IMG/VR virus record: IMGVR_UViG_3300032282_000329
Coordinates: 1 to 34,273 of that record
Length of the DNA stretch: 34,273 nucleotides
Direction: 5' to 3' (one strand)
Source: a virus
Shown: in pieces, positions 30,838 to 34,273 of the stretch
Layout of the letters: every line of letters starts with the position of its first letter
Position numbering within the stretch: position 1 is the first letter of the stretch
The notes under the pieces: model-generated
Told to the model about the DNA's origin: nothing
The model's input: the letters and a program-made list of their open reading frames with translations, nothing else
Databases searched by the model: none
Position numbers and translations under genes: made by a program

Positions 30838-32748
30838 TTAAATAACCACCCATTTCTGACCGCTGGCAATTGTCGTAGATACGCCATTGGCTGTATAGAC
30901 TGGACCAACTGTAAAGCCATTCTGTCCTGCAGCCACTGTAGCATTTGACGTAATATTTACGTTATTGATAATAATTGAACTATTACCAGAAGTTAACGCT
31001 GCATCAACTGTTGACCAAGATAATACGTTTGCGCCGTCTGTAGTTAAGTATTTATTTGCATTTCCAGCTTGGGCTGGCAGGATTGTATTGGAAGACACCA
31101 CTTGAGCTGCACTACCGTTAAAGCTTACGCCCGATGCTGCACCGTTTCCAGCGCTAGTAAAGGTTAATGTGCTGACAACAGAACCCGCAGAAATGTTAGC
31201 TGGAGACTGCCAAATAGGGGCAGTAGCATTACCAGTAGACTGCAACAGAAAGGTATTAGTACCAAAGTTTCCGTTAAACGCTACGGCGTTGGTTGAATTG
31301 ATGGTTATAGCGTCGGTATTACTGCTATTGGTAACAATGCGAACACCGTTATTTGTAGTAGTGCCTAGAACCAATTCTCCGCTTACGGAATAAACATATA
31401 CCGCATTTGGTAGATTGAAGCTTCCAGAACCAGCAAAGGTAGATCCATTTATACCAAAGTTACCGTAGTAAGAACTCTTAGTTCCCAGATCATTGCTGAC
31501 CACGTAATCGGCAGAAGCGGAATTTCCACTGCTTGTATTTTGAATAATGAACTGACCATAACCGTTTTGGCTGGTAATAAACGATCCAAGAATACCTGTA
31601 TCTGAGTAACCTAAATTGCCGTTATTAAATGCGCCATAAGCTACGTTAGCGGTTACATCTGCAGTAGCATTAAAGTAAACAGAACTTACAGTGTTGTTTA
31701 AAAACGTCAAATTTGCTGAAGAAGCTAAAGCATTTGCGCCAGCGCCGTAAGGAATGCGACCAGCAGTTAATGTCGTTAAGCCTGTACCACCAGCAGTTAC
31801 TGGTAATGTTCCAGTCGTTAGTGCGCTAGTAGATGTTGCATATACTGCACCGCCAGAAGTAAAGGTTGTGAGTCCTGTTCCACCATAACCAGTAGCAATT
31901 GTAGATCCATTCCATGTTGAATTGGAAATGGTAGAGCCACCAAAGTTGGCGGTTGTTGTACCCCAGTTTACAGACGCTGGAAGGTATGCGTGTTTACTCC
32001 AAGTACCAGCAGTTGAGCTATTTGCTAGTAGTGTAATAACATCAATACCACCACCCGGTATTAAATCTATTAAACCAGAGGATGCATCATTAACGGTTAA
32101 GTTGCCGGTAGAGTCATTATTAAATACGAACGAAGCGCCAGCAACTAAAGTAGATGCGGTTGGCAGTTGGAATGTTTGATCTAAAGTACCAGTTAAACGC
32201 TGATAATAAGTAGATGCGGCGGTTAATGTAGTGGTTGTGCCTGCAGATGTAGTTGCAGTAAAGCCGGGCAGAGAGTTATTAAACTGGATGTTAACGTTTG
32301 CATCACGTAGTACAACGCTATTAGCACCGCTAGAGGCAGTAACTCCAGTACCGCCGTAAGCTACGCCAATTGTATTAGCGTTCCATGTACCTAAAGTAAT
32401 ATTGCCTAAAGCGGATACGTTGCCGCTAGCGTCTAAATAAACGGCTTCTTCCGCAGGATAAGTAACAAATACGCTTTGAGTGCCAGAGCTAAAGTTGGTT
32501 AAGTTGCCAGCATTGCTAGAGGATATGACGGTGTTACGCACCACAGAATTATTAGCGCTGTAGTAAGTACCAATACCAACTTCCCACTCAGCACCGCCAA
32601 CTGTAGCGATGGTGTAGTAGGTCGTGTTGCCGTTCCCAACACCATTTGCAAATGTTTGGTATCCAGTTGTTGCGCCGAGCAATACAACAGTACCAGTACC
32701 GGGGCTACTCGCCGTCTCTAATACACGGTCTTTTAACACTAATGGCAT
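30838..32748 (-). CDS. Long tail fibre protein with GGTG[LV]T repeats
   Basis: 636 residues. The N-terminus (MPLVLKDRVLETASSPGTGT, then VLLGATTGYQ and EWEVGIGTYY) is a well-known start of phage fibre or baseplate-attached proteins. The central part has three GGTG-[VL]-T copies, two inside YGGTG (AYGGTGVTA, GYGGTGLTT, AGGTGLTTL), a motif of phage tail fibres, separated by beta-rich spacers. The C-terminus (SSIIINNVNITSNATVAAGQ and so on) is beta-helix-like. It probably forms the main fibre shaft. Its start lies 10 bases inside the end of the GIY-YIG gene. Confidence 0.75.
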   Translation of the reverse strand: MPLVLKDRVLETASSPGTGTVVLLGATTGYQTFANGVGNGNTTYYTIATVGGAEWEVGIGTYYSANNSVVRNTVISSSNAGNLTNFSSGTQSVFVTYPAEEAVYLDASGNVSALGNITLGTWNANTIGVAYGGTGVTASSGANSVVLRDANVNIQFNNSLPGFTATTSAGTTTTLTAASTYYQRLTGTLDQTFQLPTASTLVAGASFVFNNDSTGNLTVNDASSGLIDLIPGGGIDVITLLANSSTAGTWSKHAYLPASVNWGTTTANFGGSTISNSTWNGSTIATGYGGTGLTTFTSGGAVYATSTSALTTGTLPVTAGGTGLTTLTAGRIPYGAGANALASSANLTFLNNTVSSVYFNATADVTANVAYGAFNNGNLGYSDTGILGSFITSQNGYGQFIIQNTSSGNSASADYVVSNDLGTKSSYYGNFGINGSTFAGSGSFNLPNAVYVYSVSGELVLGTTTNNGVRIVTNSSNTDAITINSTNAVAFNGNFGTNTFLLQSTGNATAPIWQSPANISAGSVVSTLTFTSAGNGAASGVSFNGSAAQVVSSNTILPAQAGNANKYLTTDGANVLSWSTVDAALTSGNSSIIINNVNITSNATVAAGQNGFTVGPVYTANGVSTTIASGQKWVVI

Positions 32749-33272
32749 TGTTTAGTCTCCAGCAGTTCTCTGCGCCATATATAGCCTTTGTGAGACTGTC
32801 TGGTGCCGTTGATGCATTTTATAACATTTGCATGCTGAAAACCAGCCTCAACTAAGGCATTTGACCCATCAAAAGCAATTAGTTCGCCACTGTTAATGTG
32901 TGTACCAATCCATTTGTACTTACGTGCGTTAATGTTTCCAGTATTAAAAGCAGAACCTTTAAAGAATTCACTAACTTGTTTTTTTCTAGCTTCAGTATGC
33001 TTCATGCCAGATGGACCTTCTCCACCGTCAGACAAATTGGTAAGCTTATGACCAAGATCTTTAAAGCATTTGATCAACAGTATTTCATGGTCAAACGCTT
33101 CTGCTTCAGTCTTCCAGTTTGCTAATATTTGAACATCAGGATTGCCATGTTTTTCAACAACCCTGCGCCAATATATATTTCTTCCACGATGACTATGCGC
33201 ACGTCTTCCGTTACCTTTTCCAATGTAGAAAAGGCGACCTTCAGGAGTGTAGTGAGCGTATGTATAGAACAC
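32739..33272 (-). CDS. GIY-YIG homing endonuclease (copy 2)
   Basis: 177 residues, with a GTG start preceded by AGGCGG. FYTYAH and LFYIGKGNGRR give the GIY-YIG core (Tyr16-Gly18, Arg23/24, Glu63, Asn79), then SDGGEGPSGMKHTEARKKQ as a NUMOD3-like repeat. The C-terminal part (RKYKWIGTHINSGELIAFDG, then SNALVEAGFQHANVIKCING) looks like a NUMOD/IENR-type DNA-binding helix, which copy 1 lacks. Core residues such as DHEILLI are identical in both copies. It overlaps the fibre gene by 10 bases and lies directly after a terminator-like hairpin. It mobilises itself to related phages. Confidence 0.85.
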   Translation of the reverse strand: MFYTYAHYTPEGRLFYIGKGNGRRAHSHRGRNIYWRRVVEKHGNPDVQILANWKTEAEAFDHEILLIKCFKDLGHKLTNLSDGGEGPSGMKHTEARKKQVSEFFKGSAFNTGNINARKYKWIGTHINSGELIAFDGSNALVEAGFQHANVIKCINGTRQSHKGYIWRRELLETKQCH

Positions 33273-33288
33273 GTGTAACCGCCTAAAA

Positions 33289-33306
33289 TAGGGCTGTTAA
33301 GCCCTA
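33289..33306 (-). terminator. Terminator-like hairpin before the second GIY-YIG gene
   Basis: On the minus strand, TAGGGCT pairs perfectly with AGCCCTA across a TAAC loop and is followed by TTTT, then AGGCGG, the ribosome site of the GIY-YIG gene. The stem starts one base after the stop codon of the upstream gene. It could reduce read-through into the endonuclease gene and the fibre operon. Stem is seven base pairs with three or four T's, so partial termination is likely. Confidence 0.5.
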
Positions 33307-33307
33307 A

Positions 33308-33901
33308 TTAACCAGCGGCTGACAGCGTGTAAGTCACATTTATGGTGTCTCCGCTTGTTACTGTCTTCGATCCCGCCGTGAACGCGCCGATACTGAATAG
33401 AGTACCAGTAGTAGAATCAATAGTAGAAGACCCGCCAATATTGATAAACGCACCATAAACAGTTCCTGAACTTGTCATGCTAAATACGACAGCAGCAGAA
33501 GTAGTTAATACTGATGGGTTAGCAGAAGTAGCAGAACTAAATACTGGAGTCTTGCGTGTTCCAGAGTATGTAGGAGCGTTAGATCCACCAACTTCATACC
33601 AACCAACGTGGCTAGCTTGAGTGTCTGTGTAAGCTGGAGTAAATGTGTTGCTAGCGTTAGCACCACCTAGACCCATAACAACAGAACCACCGCCTGTGTT
33701 AGCGAAGTATGCGTTCAATAAACTTTGACGACCAACGTTAGTAGTCAAGTTCTCAATAACATCTGACCACTTTTCTGTACCATCGGAACCGATACAAGTG
33801 AAAGTGTATACGCCAGCTAAGCCTACAGACTCAACAGAGCCTCCGCCTAGTTCTGCAGTAGCACCTACAGTATCACCAAATTTTGCAATTTCATTGCTCA
33901 T
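33308..33901 (-). CDS. Conserved virion appendage protein
   Basis: 197 residues with a ribosome site GGAG five bases ahead. The middle contains GTEKWSDVIENLTTNVGRQS, then LGGANASNTFTPAYTDTQAS, HVGWYEVGG and YSGTRKTPVF, a pattern I recognise from phage structural operons where the product carries W-x-E and R-x-x-P-x-F blocks. The rest is beta-strand alternating with Ser/Thr/Gly. It is probably a tail or capsid decoration component. Function is not established. Confidence 0.65.
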   Translation of the reverse strand: MSNEIAKFGDTVGATAELGGGSVESVGLAGVYTFTCIGSDGTEKWSDVIENLTTNVGRQSLLNAYFANTGGGSVVMGLGGANASNTFTPAYTDTQASHVGWYEVGGSNAPTYSGTRKTPVFSSATSANPSVLTTSAAVVFSMTSSGTVYGAFINIGGSSTIDSTTGTLFSIGAFTAGSKTVTSGDTINVTYTLSAAG

Positions 33902-33909
33902 AAAAACTC

Positions 33910-34273
33910 CTAACTTATGCGAATAATAGCGGAGTTTGCAAGATCCGCTGGAAAATAAATGTTAAAGGTTTGATCATTTGTGGTGATCGTACTACCAAAG
34001 TTCAATACAGCAACTGACGCATTATTAAAGGAACTATTATAAATCAAAGCTCCCGCAGCGCTAATTGTAGACGAACTCCACGAAGTATTGGCAAAAGAAA
34101 TGAACGCCACGTTACCCGTGTTGGTAGGGGTTTGGGTTACGGTTAAGGTATTTCCACCAGCCGTATAGCCAGTTCCATTGGCTTCTCCTGTAGACGTATA
34201 TGCGGTCGTGGAGTTACTAATGCTGGCAGACCCCTGATATAGGGCGATTTTAAAAGTGTTAGCCGAGAAGTTA
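33910..34273 (-). CDS. Conserved phage appendage protein, partial (start outside window)
   Basis: The frame stays open to the right edge, so only the C-terminal 120 residues are present. The visible part reads FKIALYQGSASISNSTTAYT, then an ANGTGYTAGG block, then SWSSSTISAAGALIYNSSFN and a VAVLNFGSTI strand, ending SAIIRIS. This matches a common phage protein with the pattern FK-x-ALY ... TAY ... GTGYTAGG ... GALIYN ... AV-x-x-DFG, found in appendage operons. Function unknown, likely virion-associated. An internal GTG at 34110 is not the start. It lies nine bases before the next gene. Confidence 0.65.
   Translation of the reverse strand, partial: NFSANTFKIALYQGSASISNSTTAYTSTGEANGTGYTAGGNTLTVTQTPTNTGNVAFISFANTSWSSSTISAAGALIYNSSFNNASVAVLNFGSTITTNDQTFNIYFPADLANSAIIRIS

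Noticed and set aside
30401-30841. Two hydrophobic plus-strand frames opposite the fibre accessory gene
   Set aside because: They are antisense to a gene with a clear beta-repeat pattern and neat junctions with both neighbours; no plus-strand transcription signal was seen.
1-34273. tRNA or ribosomal RNA genes, IS elements, attachment sites
   Set aside because: I looked for cloverleaf-like arms, transposase motifs and terminal repeats and saw none, but short or diverged elements could be missed without a program.

Overview
The window looks like part of the genome of a tailed double-stranded DNA phage (Caudoviricetes) that infects a Gram-negative bacterium. Nearly every base is coding, and neighbouring genes commonly overlap by 1 to 11 bases. 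The lysis cassette carries a spanin pair with a lipoprotein partner, which requires an outer membrane. A block of glycine-rich adhesin-like genes is joined to a set of ejection-type internal virion proteins. I see no tape-measure-like gene but several internal proteins, including a lytic transglycosylase and a giant polyvalent protein, so a podovirus-like particle is the most likely type. An aquatic (freshwater or marine) proteobacterial host is a guess from resemblance to phages of such hosts. Terminase, portal, capsid and DNA polymerase genes are not in the window.

There are two converging arms. The left arm (1..5834, plus strand) is an early operon of small genes. It opens with the tail end of a glycosyltransferase, a small membrane protein and a secreted heptad-repeat protein. 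A PD-(D/E)XK nuclease, a DUF3310 protein, a Sak3/DUF1071-type single-strand annealing protein and a small DNA-binding candidate follow. A set of small regulators comes next (AT-hook, ribbon-helix-helix, winged helix), and the arm ends with a Ref-like HNH nuclease. Several starts were moved inward from the longest open frame because an ATGA or TAATG overlap or a Shine-Dalgarno sequence decides them. Two genes of 53 and 55 codons were added by hand.

The right arm (5917..34273, minus strand, read from right to left) is a late operon. It begins (34273 to 32739) with two appendage-type proteins and a GIY-YIG homing endonuclease preceded by a terminator-like hairpin. The tail-fibre and adhesin block follows (32748 to 23384), including five glycine-rich proteins and one protein made of twelve exact 20-residue repeats. 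The lysis cassette (23382 to 20523) holds a holin candidate, a DUF7338-like membrane protein, a second GIY-YIG endonuclease, Rz with an embedded Rz1, a single-pass membrane protein with holin-T-like topology, and a GH19 endolysin. The rest encodes a conserved 715-residue virion protein, a small virion protein, three internal proteins sharing a [YF]A-x-GG[IV]A-type motif, an 1824-residue LPD38/HExxH polyprotein, a calcineurin-type phosphoesterase and a SprT-like metallopeptidase.

The early arm supplies recombination and takeover functions, and the late arm supplies receptor binding, DNA ejection and lysis. The most unusual points are the shared motif in the ejection proteins next to an HExxH domain, the perfect 12 x 20 repeat, the adhesin paralogues that differ by a cleanly inserted Ig-like domain, the embedded Rz1, and a TTG start with a hairpin whose loop is complementary to its Shine-Dalgarno sequence.
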